From Prorocentrum cordatum (taxonomy: Eukaryota; Sar; Dinophyceae; Prorocentrales; Prorocentraceae), in NCBI GenBank assembly GCA_963575745.1, contig CAUYUJ010014750.1:124001-188000 (forward strand): 64,000 nt of DNA, written 5' to 3'. Made by a program: the position numbers and the translations under genes. The notes beneath the pieces were generated by a model that ran no database searches, had not been told where the DNA came from, and saw nothing but the letters and a program-made list of their open reading frames with translations. This document shows, piece after piece, positions 1 to 11,448 of the stretch. Position 1 is the first letter of the stretch. Each line of letters opens with the position of its first letter.

Positions 1-174
1 ACAAGAGCGTTTCTGTATTTTCGCCGATGACAGGCGTCGTAGGGGGGGGCGGGGGGGGCGGGAGGGGGGCCCGCCATGCGACTCCAGCACCGCAGCCGCG
101 CCCGCGCGCACGACGACGATGAGCGACGAGCGACGAGCGACGACGACGACGACGCGAGCAGCATGTAAGTGGCG
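1..174. other. G-rich and CGA-rich low-complexity start of window
   Basis: G runs at about 41-70 are followed by GAC/GACGA trinucleotide-like sequence at about 108-155. No coding sequence is supported. Confidence 0.6.
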
Positions 175-460
175 ATCTGCCCCACAGCGCCTGTGTACAC
201 CACAATGCTCGCGTGCACCACAGCGCGCGTGTACACCACAACGCCTGCGTACACCGCAACAGCCGTGTGCAACGCAGCGCCTGTGTACACCACAGTGCTT
301 GCGTGCACCACAGCGCCGCTGTACACCACAGCGAGTGTGTACACCGCAGCAACCATGTGCAACACAGCGCCTGCGTACACCACAATGCTTGCGTGCACCG
401 CAGCGCCTGTGCACACCACGACGCGTGTCTACACTGCAGCATCCGCGTGCACAGGACAGA
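175..460. repeat. 18-bp minisatellite with 90-bp higher-order period
   Basis: About fifteen 18-bp units built on a GTGTACACCAC core lie head to tail. Every fifth unit is more alike (units starting AGCGCCTG near 185, 277 and 367), so there is a higher-order repeat of about 90 bp present three times. Because 18 is divisible by 3, all three plus frames stay open and give hexapeptide repeats such as PQRLCT. I treat those ORFs as by-products of the period, not as genes. Confidence 0.8.
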
Positions 461-536
461 TAGAAGAAGCATGTAGGTGAGGATCTGCTGCGGACAGCTA
501 AACGCCACGCCAGGAAATGCAGCTAAACGCCACACC

Positions 537-718
537 ACCTCTTCCTCCTCCTCCTGTTCCTCCCCCTCCCCCTCCCCCTCCGGCTCCTCCTCCTCCTCCT
601 CCTCTCCTCCTCCTCCTCCTCCTCCTCCTCCTCCTCCTCGTCCTCCTCTTCCTCCTCCTCCTCCTCCTCCTCCTCCTCCTCCTCCTCCTCCTCCTCCTCC
701 TCTTCCCTTCTTCTTATT
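537..718. repeat. (CCT)n microsatellite
   Basis: Nearly pure CTC/CCT trinucleotide tract with a few C/T interruptions. It produces artificial poly-Pro, poly-Leu and poly-Ser ORFs. Confidence 0.95.
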
Positions 719-975
719 AATAATATGATTTATTCTCATGAGTATCATTATTCTATTATTATCATTCTTCATATTCTTCTTATTGTTACTACTATTCGTA
801 TTCTGATCATTCTCATTCTTATTAATGATATGATTAGTATTATGATTATACTGCTTATTATTATTCGTAGTAGTAGTATTATTAGTATCAGTACTATTTA
901 TCAGTATTGGTATTCGTACGATTATTACAATGATAATTATTCGTATCATTATTATTAGTAGTAGTTTTATTATTC
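719..975. repeat. Degenerate ATT-rich tract
   Basis: An AT-rich stretch of decayed ATT/TATT trinucleotides directly abuts the CCT tract and stands out from its GC-rich surroundings. No gene is seen. Confidence 0.8.
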
Positions 976-1054
976 CTCCTCCTCCTCGCCCCGGGGGGGG
1001 AGCGTTACGTCATAGGGTTGGGGGGGCATGACGCCCGTCATGCCCCAATCAATG

Positions 1055-1340
1055 AATATCTCTGAGCCCGAAGTGTAAATATGGTCTCAAACGGAACTGG
1101 CCACGACACCTCGTCGGCGGTATTTCTGAGCCCAGAGTCGCGAGGATGCCTCATGCGAGGCTGGCTGGACAATCTCGCACGTGGCCTCTCGGAACCCAAG
1201 AGTTGAAAGGATGTCTCAGGTGGAACTGAAAAGACTACGTCCTGCGAGGCATCTCTGAGCCCAGAGGTGCGAGGCCGAATCTGGCTGGACCGTCTCGTGA
1301 GCAGCAGGGTTCCTGGGCCCAGAATTGAAAAATGTTGCGA
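1055..1340. repeat. Three degenerate units marked by TCTGAGCCC
   Basis: The motif A(T/C)(T/C)TCTGAGCCC recurs near 1061, 1125 and 1250. The last two are followed by a shared GAGGC...CTGGCTGGAC block. This is a short ancient tandem repeat with units of roughly 65-125 bp. Confidence 0.5.
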
Positions 1341-1379
1341 CGGGTCCTGTGCACCGGCGTGCGCACGCCGCCGCCGAGG

Positions 1380-1562
1380 CAGCTGTCGCCGCCACCGCCA
1401 CAGCCGCCGCCGCCGCCGCCGTCGACGTCATCGTCGTAGTCCCATGTCCTCCTCCCTCTTCTCCTTATCCTCCTCGTGTTTTTCCTCCTCCTCCTCCTCC
1501 TCCTCCTCCTCCCTGGGTTTCCATGGCTCCTCCTCCAGACATTTCTGAATGGGCTAGTTGCG
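1380..1562. repeat. GCC/CCT tracts plus a dispersed 60-bp block
   Basis: GCC and CCT microsatellites at 1380-1512 are followed at about 1512-1562 by a block (TTTCCATGGCTCCTCCTCC, then CTGAATGGGCTA and TTGCGATAC). The same block recurs at about 8873-8933 next to a predicted intron end of the helicase gene. Two dispersed copies joined to the same CTCCTCC tract suggest a small mobile or introner-like sequence. Confidence 0.55.
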
Positions 1563-4358
1563 ATACCTTTTTGGTCTGCGGCCGCGCGACAACGGTCTGG
1601 CGGCGAGGGGCAAAGTCCGGGGCAGGCGGTACAATGCGAATTGGCGAATACAACCGCCACGTTGGCAAGCCGGTTCGCACCTGCACAACAAGCGCGCAGT
1701 TGCACATGCACTGAACAAAATGCTCTGCATTCATCAGCAGACGCACCTAGGCGCCGCCAAAGTGAACAAGCGGCCGCGGGTGCGAGTGCAACGGGGTGAA
1801 TCGCCGGTGCGGCGCCATACTCCAAGCAGCCAGCCCGGCTAGCTAAGAAACGCGAGCCCGGGAAACCGGGCTGCCTGCGGTGGAAAACAAGACGCATAGC
1901 GAGCGCAGAAGGCTGAACCACTCAGCGCGCAGCCCTCAGACTCCTCCGCTCAGCTGGGGGGGGGGGGCAGCGGCACCAATCGCATCGAGTCCGGCGCCTG
2001 CGTCGGATAGGCCCGGGGTGAACGCGACGACGCGCGAGGCGCAGGCTGTGCAGAGGCTGCAACACTCAGAGCAAGGCCCTCGGGCACACCACTCCCAGTG
2101 CCGGTGGAAGCCAGCGACTGCCCAAGCACCGCAGTGCCGTCCTGCCGCGGAGAGGTCCACCGATGCCAGCCGCGGTCAAAGCTGTGGGTCGGCCCGCGGG
2201 GGGGAGACCCCAGAGCTGCCTGTCCGACGGGCCCTCCGACGTGGCCTCCACGGCCGCCGCGGGCGAACCCCTGAGGCACAGTGGGGGGCGCCCACCGGGC
2301 CGAAGCGGCGGGGGGCGCGACGTCCCACGCCGCGGCCAGCCCGCAGCAGAGCCGGGGGGCGTCTCCAGTCACCTTGTGTGTCCAGGGGTGGATGCAACCT
2401 GCAGAGGCACCTTTGCAATGAAAAGGGGGTGCAGCTAACCGCCGCGAGACGCAAGTAACTTGAAAACTGCTGCGCGCCGAGAGCATCTGCGCATGAGGGG
2501 GCGCAGCTAACAGCCGCGAAACACCATTACATCGAAGGGGGGCGGCAGAACCTCGCCGATGCGGTCCCAGCTGGAGTGCGCCAGCGTCGGACGCGCCTCA
2601 TGGGGGGGTTCATGTAACGCAGCCGTACGCGCCGTAGCTGAAGCTGCAAACTAGGCCTAGGCACCGGCCGAGCGGCGTGCAGGGGGGGGACAATTTCAGA
2701 CGACTTCCCCCTGCCACCGAGAGCGGGCGGCTGTCGCGGCTGGGCAGCAAACGAAGGGCGCGCTGTGGGGATGCATACGCTGCCGCCCCCTTGCCACCGA
2801 GGGAAAGTGGCTGTCGCCGAGGGGCAGCAAAGTAGGTGATCCCGGGGCCGGTGAGGCCTGCGGGCTAGTCCCCATCTGCTGAGGGGGGGTCCAGGCAAGG
2901 TCCACTTCTCCAGTGCGGGCTGTCTAGCCATGCTGCGCCATGGGTGAGATGTGGGGAGGCCCCCGCCCCGGCGGGAGCTGCCCCAGGGCATTGCGGCCGA
3001 GGCCGGGCGCGTCGAGGTGAAACCATCCCCGGCGGGGAGAGGCGCGGGCGACGCGGGGGGGGGGGGGTCGCAGGCAACGGGCCGGGAGGGCAGGGGCGAG
3101 CTGACAGGCCGACACGACCCTGCTAGCCTTGGGCGCGCGAGTCCTCCCTGTCCCACCATCGTGCGCGCTTGTCTGTGTATCGATCGTCTCCCCTGGGGGA
3201 GTAGCGCTTGCCTTTCCCTTTCCAATCCGTTTCCGTCCACGGTGCTTTCTGGTGGCTCCAGGAATTCCACTCCTGCCATCCCTGCCACCGGGCGGGGGTG
3301 GCAGAGCCGACGGCACCTGCCCATCGATCATGCGCGGCCGCCACCGTGGCTGCCCTGCCTTCTGCCGTCCATGGGGCGGGTCCACTGCTGCTGTCGGGCC
3401 CGCGCTGAGCGTGGGTTCTGGGTTCGCGCTGGGGGAGCTTCATGTGCTTGTCCTTGACCGACGGCCAGTGGACGTTGAGCCCTAGGTCGCTGTCCATCTT
3501 GCAGGCGCCCTATCCTGCGTCGCCCCGCGCCTGGATGAATTCGCTGCACGACTGAATCGCGTTCCGTTTAGGGTCGTGCTTTTCGCTTCCGTTGGTCCCC
3601 TGTCTCATGGAAGCCCTCTTCACCCATGCGTCCCAAACTCCGTTGAACGCTCCTCCGAACGTTTTTTTTTTTTTTTTTTTTTTTCCCCCAAGCGATTATC
3701 TTATCCTGCACGGGTTCCCCCTTCGCAACGTCCGCATCGGTGGCGGAGCACATGTGCATGGGGATGCCTCCCATGGGATCGCTTGTCTATTCTCTGGGTG
3801 GCTGCGTGGCCCTCACGCCCCTCCAAGGCGCCTCGGAAATATGCAACCGCGCTGGGTCGCCTCTCGGGGATTCGGCGGCACAGCCATCCCCGTCCTTGGC
3901 GTCTTCCCACACGGGTCGCTGGCGGCCCTTGTCACCGCTCGCGCGGCTGAGGGTCCGGTCATCCCTAGCGTCGTTGATGCTCCAGGTTGCGCTGTCTGCT
4001 CTTTGCGGGCTGTCTCTCGCCCTCCTGACTACGCGGGTGGCGTTCCTATCGGCGATCCGATCGTATGGGGGCCAGGCGTCGGGCCTGTTGGGTGGTTCCA
4101 AGAAGAGTTTGAGGGGGTCAAGGCCGTCCTCTGCTCCTTCGTCCGCCACCGGGGTTGGGCTGAGCTCTGGGCTCGGGTCCTTGGCTGTGTCGGACTCGCT
4201 TCTCTTGCCCCCGTCCTCTCCCCAATCGATCCCATCCGGTTCGCCTTCGATTTTGCTTGCCTGGCCGGTTGGGGCCCTCCCCTCTGCCTGCGGGTCACGC
4301 CCCCCGTCTGCACCTGTGGCGCGGGGTTCCCTCTGGGAGCACGGGCAGAGGTGTCCTC
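1563..4358. other. GC-rich sequence without a supported gene
   Basis: ORFs on both strands overlap with low-complexity Pro/Arg/Gly composition, and none carries a recognisable motif. A 23-base T run lies at 3662-3684 and G runs occur at 1963-1970 and 3055-3067. Part of 3.5-4.3 kb could be the 3' flank of the minus-strand helicase gene. Confidence 0.4.
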
Positions 4359-6974
4359 TTATTCACGTCCGAGGCTGTCTGCTGGGAGGGGGGCATCGGT
4401 TTCGACTGCCCTGTTCAGCCAGGTTGCTGCTGCGGAATCAGCCGCCGATGAGGAGCCTGTGGCTGCCTCGCGCGGGTCCCGGTTGGCCAGGGCGGTGATG
4501 GTACCGTAAGCCAGGGCGGCCTGGTCAATTCCCATGAGGAATGTCAACAATGTGCTGATCCGCTGTCGGAGGGGGCACTCCCCTCTCTGCTCTGTCAGGA
4601 TGGCAGCGTAGCTGTCCCATTCGTCTTGGTACTTCCCGTTGGATTTCATTCGGTGGTAGACCACTCGGGCCACTGCGGCCCGCTGCCCATCCCATGGGAT
4701 GTCGGGGGGGTGGCAGTCGTTTGGGATCGACTCCCCGTAGATCATTCCCAGGAAAGGGAGCAGGCTCGCCGTGGGCCACGACCCCTCGTCGGTTCTGTCC
4801 CCTAGGATGCCTTCACCGTGCCGCTGTGCGAAACCAGCCCAACATATGTAGACGGAATGGCTCCATTCCAGCAAGTACTTCACCAAGGTGTGAACGAGGC
4901 CGTCGGACCCCACCCCAGAGAGCCTGAAGGTGGATTGGTTTGGTAGGACGGGGCACTCTGGCGGGTCCACGTCGGGGAACACGGATTTGCTGTCGCGTCC
5001 GGCCTTGGCCGGCTCGCTGCTTTCTCCTGCGCCCCCTGTCGTTGGGGGCGAGCTCGCCCCGCGGGGCCGACTGCCTTGAGCACGTGCCCTTCGCCGCTGC
5101 GTTGACGCCCGCTGGGGAGAGGTGGGCGCTGATGTCGCAGCTTTCCTCCTGCACTTCTGCTGCTGCTGCGCGCTTGGTGGGGGCGATGGGGCATGCTCTA
5201 GAGGAGTGCTGGTCCAGGATGCGGTCGAGCGTGCCGGGTGCCGCGTTCCAGATGTGGATGAGGCGCCGCCTGCAGGCCCAACCTGCATTCCACTGGTGTT
5301 GGGTCCAGAGCGTGGGCATGGCATCCCATAGCGGTAGCCCTGTCTCGTCGTCGCGCGGCGCACCTGGCTCCGGGCTCCACGCGAAGCAGCCGAGTGCGGG
5401 ACTGTTTGCCGACCGCGCGAGCAGTGGCGACCCCGCAGGGCAGGCGTCGCACATGGCGGAGTAGGTGTTCGCACGGTGTGAGTCGGGCCCTAATCTGCCG
5501 TCGGACAGCTTGTGGGCTGGGAAGGCGGTGCCGACCGCCTGCGGCCTGTGGGCGGGCGCGGTGCTCATGGCAAGGTCGCGCGGGCAGGGGGGGAACTGCG
5601 CAGTATCCGGCCGCCCGCGCCCGATTGGGGGCCGATCCAAGGGGGGGAGAGCACGGGCTCTCTTTCGGCGGCGAGCCTCGTCCAATGTGCGCCTGTACGT
5701 CAGTAGGCGCTGCTGGAGCGACTGATTGTTGCCGAGGTCTTTTTTCGGCCAGGGGGGCCTCGATGCCCATTTTTTCCAGCGACTTGATCCAGCACTGCTC
5801 GCGCAGCCACCTACAGCTTCGACCTTGCAAGTACGCTTGGGCGCGGTTCTGCGCCAGAAGCTCCCTTGCGTCGTCGCCCTCCCAGGTGCCTGCCGCGCCT
5901 TGGGGCCCAGTGTTCGGGCGCCCGTCGCAGTCGAAGCTGCCGACCCGTTGCCTGGTGAGGAACCTGTCGCCACTTACCCTGGGTGGGTTAAGTGCCGCGC
6001 CGGGGGCCGGGGATGCAGGGGGGCCTTCGTCGAGGCGCTTGTTGGACATGGCGATTCCCCCGCCGATGTATCCCAGGTCTGCCATTGAGTCTGGGCAGCC
6101 GAGCCCGTCCTCGGCCCCGCTGAGCTCCTTGTGCCGTGTGCAGATGGAGCAACTTCCCTCGCTCAGGGACTTGATCTCAGCTGGTTTGATGATCGCTTCC
6201 AGGGCCCTCATGGGGACCTCCAGCGTGAACTTGTAATTTAGCATCCCTGCCCACGTGGTTGGGCACCCGTGGTTGGTCGCAATCTGGTGGTGGTGGGCGT
6301 AGGTGGCGAGCGCGCTGATATGCTTGATGGCGCCCTCCATCTTCCCGTGGAGGGATGCGAGGCCACGCAAGTCGACGCCCCAAGTTTCTGCAAGCTTGGC
6401 CCTGCACTCTTTGTGGGCACTCTGCCAGGGGAAGCAGAGGCCCATGGCTGCTTCGAAGATAGCGTCGCTCGGGGCTCGCGCAATTGGAGCATCATAACCA
6501 CCAGGGGGACCCTGAGCGCGGGGGCGCCCATGGGGGGCCCGTCGCTGCTGAGGAGAGATCGCCGCAGCTCCGAATCGGCTTGACCTGGGCGGGGCAGGGA
6601 CTTCAGGTGCTGCGTCCCTGGGCGTGCACGGCGCCGCTTGCATTTCCCTGTTTCTTGGCTCCATGCCTCTGGGAGTTGCTGTAGCACGTCCTTGGGAGTG
6701 CATCGGCTGGTCCTCTTGGGGCGATGGCCGATGCCCTTCGCGAAGGGTAGATGGGGGGGGGGGGGGGGCGACGCCTCGGGGACGGCCAGGCGCGAGGTGG
6801 CCCAGGGGGTGCCCAAACCGAGGAACCAGACCAGGGCAGCCCACGTAAGATTGTAAACCAGGTTGCTTCCGTCAATGCCCAACTCGACGTCGGTGCAGAA
6901 TCCTAGATGGCTCCATGCTTTGCGGTCGAGCCGGCCGGGCTGCCTCGGCGCGTCGGCCATGGGCCAATATTGGT
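4359..6974 (-). CDS. Unrecognised coding region downstream of (or C-terminal to) the helicase, with frame breaks
   Basis: Coding-like sequence continues in the helicase direction but switches frame at G/C runs: 6975-6980, the 16-G run at 6753-6768, 5752-5757 and about 5044-5048. Reading frame segments in order gives a Pro-rich linker (about 6.75-6.5 kb) and a folded-looking segment with a C-x2-C pair (SCSICTRHK, about 6.16 kb). A basic segment follows (DEARRRKRARAL, about 5.65 kb), then a second C-x2-C (MCDACPAG, about 5.45 kb). The last segment is conserved-looking (VKYLLEWSHSVYICWAGF, then DEWDSYAAILTEQRGE) and ends at the stop 4359-4361. I know no domain for it. It may be the C-terminal extension of the helicase protein or a separate gene on the same transcript. 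The breaks are most simply homopolymer errors, though short introns are possible. Confidence 0.55.
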
Positions 6975-8841
6975 GGGGGGCGAAGCCCAGAGACGCTGTA
7001 TAATGCAACTCCCATGGCGGGGTCCTCGACGAGCCACTGCAGACAGCTTCTGATGGCGTCACCTAGGCTGTCCCATGAGAGCTCCAGGTCGAGCGGTGCT
7101 GCTATCCGGTCTGCAAAGTTCTTTTCCATGAAGGCACGGGCTTTCCCGATGGCAATGTCGAGTCCCTTGATGACCTCGTCTCCTGCGTGCGAGGGCGAAG
7201 CCGGGATCCATGTGGTAAGATCTGTGATGGGGTCGAATCCCTTGTCGACCGCCAGTGTCCACCTGTTGCCCATGTCCCCCGAGTGCGATAAGCGAACCCA
7301 GAGTTTGGCGACTCTTCCATACTCAGAGAGCTCCCGTAGGCGCGATCCTGTAGCGGCGCCGAACATCCTCCAGTCACCGATGATGACCACATTCCGGGTG
7401 GCGCGGGTGATTGCCACATTCACTCTGTTGGAATTGTCCATGAAGCCCCAGTCGTGCCAACTGGTAGACCTGGTTGTCAGAAAGATGACCAGGTCGGCTT
7501 CGCCGCCTCTGCTGGAGTCAATGGTTGAAATGGTGAGCTTGCCGCTTGCCAGGTGCTCCTCAGCGAGGCTTCGCAGCCCAGGGAAGCTCAAGGAGATGCC
7601 GGTGAGCTCTGAGCTGCGCTGCACGAAGACGCCGGCGTGGTCACTGGCGTTGGTGGAACGGTCTTGGGGGGGGATTGTGGGTTCATTGCGTGAGGCTGCC
7701 CCGTCCTTCCCTTTCCCTTTGCCCCTGGTCTTGGTTTGCCTGAGGCTGCCACTGATGCTGCGTGCGCTTTGTGGCCATCCGTTTTCAAGGATGGCGCACT
7801 GCAGCTGGTAGCCGACGACCGCCCGCTCTGTGGTGCCGTTCCGTATGGCAGGCAGGAGGGCACGTACTATGTCTACAGTTTGCGCTGCCTCTGGTAGGTT
7901 GGCGTATCCTGCGTGGAGCCCCGAAGTGACTTCCAAAGAGGGGTTGTCCACCAGTAGGAAGCGGTGCCGCTTCTCTTTGCGCTGACTCCCTGGATCCAGG
8001 CCGCGCAACATGTGCTCCATGTCGTTCTTGGTGGTGCCCGCTGCCTTCGCTAGATCAACGACTCTGGTGTCGTTCCAGGGGAGGAAGTCCCGCCATAAGA
8101 GCACCTCGATTAGGGGCCTCTGCGACAAAGGGTCGGTTAGGCCGGTGCGCATTGTGTTGTTGTAAAAAGACACAATTTGGTCAGGCCAATAGCAGGGGGT
8201 GCATACGGTAGCAGAGGCTGAGCTGTACCACGGCCGACTGGTCGTCCCCCACGGCATGGTGAAGGCGGTCAAAGATGGAGAGGCATAGCCCTTGGTCCGC
8301 TGCTTTCCTGGAAATGACGGTGGGGAGGAGATGCTTGGGGTCTCCAACCAACACTAGATGTCCGCCGGAGCGGATGACGCTGTCCAGGGACATGGCGGCC
8401 ATTAGCTCGTGCGCCTGCCCTGCCTCGTCTATGATGAGTAGGGCGACTGGGGCGGCCTTCTGTAGTGCCTCCGCAGATTCATGTATGGCGATGATTGTCT
8501 TGGCGTCCTTGAGCAGCTGGGTCCTGAATGCGGGGAAGTCTTTGGAGGGTCCGCCTTCGTATGGGTACCTGCCGTTGGCCCTATGGTGATGTCGTCCAGG
8601 GGTGAGCACTGCCAGCTCCTTGGCCACCTTGAAGTCTTTGGCCAGGCGCACGCACCTGGCCGAGAACCCTGAGAAAGGGGCCCAACTTGTTGGCCTGGCG
8701 TGCGCTGATTAGACCGAGCGCCGGCTGGTCAGCGGCCGTGTTGGAACCTGCGGCCAGAACGACTGACAGTCCGTCCGGGAGTGCGTTGGACCAGGTGTCC
8801 ATGGTGGCAACGGGGAAGATTGTCTTGCCGGTTTCCATGGG
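6975..8841 (-). CDS. UPF1-like superfamily 1 (DNA2/NAM7-type) helicase core
   Basis: This is an ATP-dependent RNA/DNA helicase of the UPF1/SETX/DNA2 group. Motifs read in order on the minus strand. A Walker A end, PMETGKT (8841-8821), lies just after a possible splice acceptor AG; a Gly from the previous exon would complete GPMETGKT. Motif Ia-like VVLAAGSNTAAD is near 8.75 kb. Walker B LLIIDEAGQA is at 8441-8412, motif III LVLVGDPKHLLP at 8357-8322 and motif IV LCYRMHP at 8216-8196. A YANLPEAAQTVDIV segment is typical of the family, motif V-like STIDSSRGGEADLVIFL is at 7530-7480 and motif VI RVNVAITRATRNVVIIGD at 7426-7373. The frame changes near 8.67 kb and at the G5 run 8195-8199; across the latter YRMHP continues into CYWPDQIVSFYN, as expected. 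Upstream exons are not identified. Family assignment is firm. The substrate and the role (RNA decay, splicing or replication) cannot be told. Confidence 0.85.
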
Positions 8842-8935
8842 CTTCCATGGGTTTCCCTGGCTCCTCCTCCTGGGTTTCCATGGGTTTCCATGGCTCCTCC
8901 TCCAGACGTTTCTGAATGGGCTAATTGCGATACGC
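8842..8935. repeat. TTTCCATGG repeats and dispersed 60-bp block at helicase intron end
   Basis: GTTTCCATGG-type decamers alternate with CTCCTCC, followed by the same block seen at 1512-1562 (CTGAATGGGCTA, TTGCGATAC). Read on the minus strand, the repeat ends directly at the Walker A codons, so it probably forms the 3' end of an intron. Confidence 0.6.
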
Positions 8936-11448
8936 GAAGCGTTGAGAATTTCGAATCGCTCCGGACCCAAGACGGCGCAGGAAGGCCGAACCCACCACAA
9001 TGTGAAAATCTTGAACCACCGATAACCCTGCCACCGACCAGACACCCGACGTAATGACGTAACGCCAGTTGACAATCGATGAACACCGAACAAGTAGTTT
9101 CCAAAGTTCTGAAATGCGAACTTCGAGATTATGCCTCCGGTGGAAAGGGGGCCCTATCTGGCCCCAGAACCAGCTCAGATCGACCCGCGGGTTCGGCACC
9201 CTTTCCCCAAGGTAAACTTTTCACCCCGAACCGTTACTCGACTGACCGGGGCCCTGCGAGGGCCACCGGAAGCCGACGACGGCCAAAAACCTTCCGTCGT
9301 GTTTTTTGTTGTTCACGACGCGAGCATGTCTGCGCATTCGTTGGCACCCGCCGACACGCGTCTATGTATGGCTTCAGGCCCGCAGCTACGGTTCACTGAC
9401 CAAATGGACACACATAGTGCACAGTAGCGGGAACCGTGCCAACCACAAACACACACTCACACACAGCGCGGTGGCGGATGTGCCCAGCAGAGCAGCTGAA
9501 TGACGGATAACCTGTACTGATGTTCGGGATTCAATTGCTCAAGGACTGACGCCACGACGGGACCCCCCCCCCCCGACACGCCTCCAAGGCGGGCATACGG
9601 CGGACCCGCGTCGATCCGAGATGGTCTGGCCCCGAGCGGGGGTGAGCCAAGGGCGGAGAGTCGCCTGCTGCTGGCACTCGATGGTGGCGTTGAGGAGTTT
9701 CGTGCGGAAGTCCTCCAATGCATTCGAAATCACATGCAGGCGCGGAGGCCAAATGACGGGAGATGGGGAGGGGAGGCGGCGGGACTGGACTTCTAAAACC
9801 CTAGACTTCTAGGTTAGCCTCGCACGCGCCCCGAAAAGGGCGCGAAGTCCTTGCAGAGGGGAATGGACTGGACTGGACGGGACGGGGGAGACGGTAGAAG
9901 GAAGAAGGGAAGGAAGGGGACGGGGACGGGGGGCGCACGCTCGCGTCGCTATTGTCACGCTGCTGCTGCATGTCCGCGCCCCGCGAGTTTGCTGCGATGC
10001 CAGAGTGTGCCGCCTTGGCGGCATCCCCCATCTCCGCGCGTGAACTAGCGCTGTCCTTTGTGGACGGGCTGGATGAAGAAGGGGAAACAGCCAAACGGGG
10101 GGTGCAAGGATTCTTGCTGATCAGTGGTGGGCTGCTTTGCGCATCGCATTGTGGGAACAATTGAAGATGTGTCATGGCCCCAGAGTTAGTTGCCGCCCAG
10201 ACTGGCCGCATGAACAAACCCCCACAATTATTCCGCAGACCCGTTTGCGAGCGCCTGGTCGCGCCTGCGAGCGCCCCCAAAAATCAGACACCGCCTGGCA
10301 CATTCGTACAGCAATTTCGCGCGGACAATGTCGTGCGGCATTCCGTGACGCATTTCGTGCTGGACTTCGTGCAGAAATGCGTGCCCCATTTCGCGTTCTT
10401 GCGGATTTGTGTCGTGTTCGTGCGAGCATCATTTCGTGTTCGAGCGAAAATGAAGCCGTGACCGTACGAAAAGAATGTCGTGCTCGTGCGACCACAGTTC
10501 GGTGCTCGTGCAGAAATGAAATCGTATTCGGGCAGCACTCGCTCTGCACTTGTTCAGCAATTACGCTGTTCACTGCCAGGGACTACAGCCGACATGTCAA
10601 ACATCGCGCAGACATGACAAAGCACGACGGCAAACTACCAATGGATCAATTGAAAACATTGCGCGGCAAGCGGACCCCTCAGCGTGCCGCAGCACCACCT
10701 ACGCAATCAAAGCAACCCCCCGTTCGCTTGGAAAAGATTTCGTGCACGCCCCATTTCGGTCAGCAAAGGCTGGACACCTATGATACTTGGGACGCCTTTT
10801 CGAATGGGACCCGAACAGAAAGATCTGGATCTGCGGCTGCCGGCTGCCGCAGCCACAGCGACGCCCGCGATATCCTCAAAGCCAGTAGCCGCAGAACCAC
10901 GAAGAACAACACGAAGATGACTACAACCGAACAACCGCCGCAAACAAGCCGGATAAGGCCACCCGTGTGGACACTGTGAGAGAAGTTCTCGCAGCCACGT
11001 TTAAATTTCACGGGGGCGCAAGAGCAAGGCCTGCCGCACTGAAGACTAGGCCCGCCTGGTTCAAGCTGCGCGCACGTCCCAAACCTGGCGGTTGAGCGAG
11101 GCGACGGGCGCCTGGAAGCCCAGCTCCCAAGTGAGCCCATGAAACCTGCCAACACGCTGGCGTGAGTGCGAACACAGTCGAGGGCCCGCTGTCGCTGCAA
11201 CAGATCTCGGCGACCAGCGCCGCCGCAGAGCCTTGCGGCGGGACAGCTGCAAAACGCAAGAAGAATCGTTGAGACAGCTGCGGGCTGACCCGGAGGCACA
11301 CCAGTCAGAGGCCGCGTGCCTATCCCTCCTCCTCCTCCTTCTCCTCCTTCAGGTCGCCACGCTCCTCAAGCAACGGTTTGACGGCGGAGTACGGGATGGA
11401 CGTGCCCTGACCCTTGGCCCAGGCCTGCAGCGCCTCCGAGCGGCAGAG
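8936..11448. other. No supported gene
   Basis: Mixed-GC sequence, probably containing upstream introns or exons of the helicase gene. Short ORFs on both strands at about 9.8-10.3 kb overlap each other and carry no motif: a 70-codon plus-strand frame at 9952-10164 and a 159-codon minus-strand frame at 9801-10280. The 10.28-10.58 kb stretch is rich in loose TTCGTGC repeats. A CTCCTCCTT tract lies near 11,325-11,350. Confidence 0.4.

Noticed and set aside
3592-4509. 305-codon plus-strand ORF
   Set aside because: It passes through a 23-T run, gives poly-Phe and overlaps the helicase gene's 3' end on the other strand; no motif.
9795-9815. AAACCCTAGACTTCTAGGTT as interstitial telomere
   Set aside because: Only a single AAACCCTA-like unit is present, in a palindrome; no tandem telomere repeats.
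9952-10164. 70-codon plus-strand ORF (REFAAMPECAALAASP...)
   Set aside because: Protein-like composition, but overlapped by an equally open minus-strand frame of 159 codons and without a motif or context.
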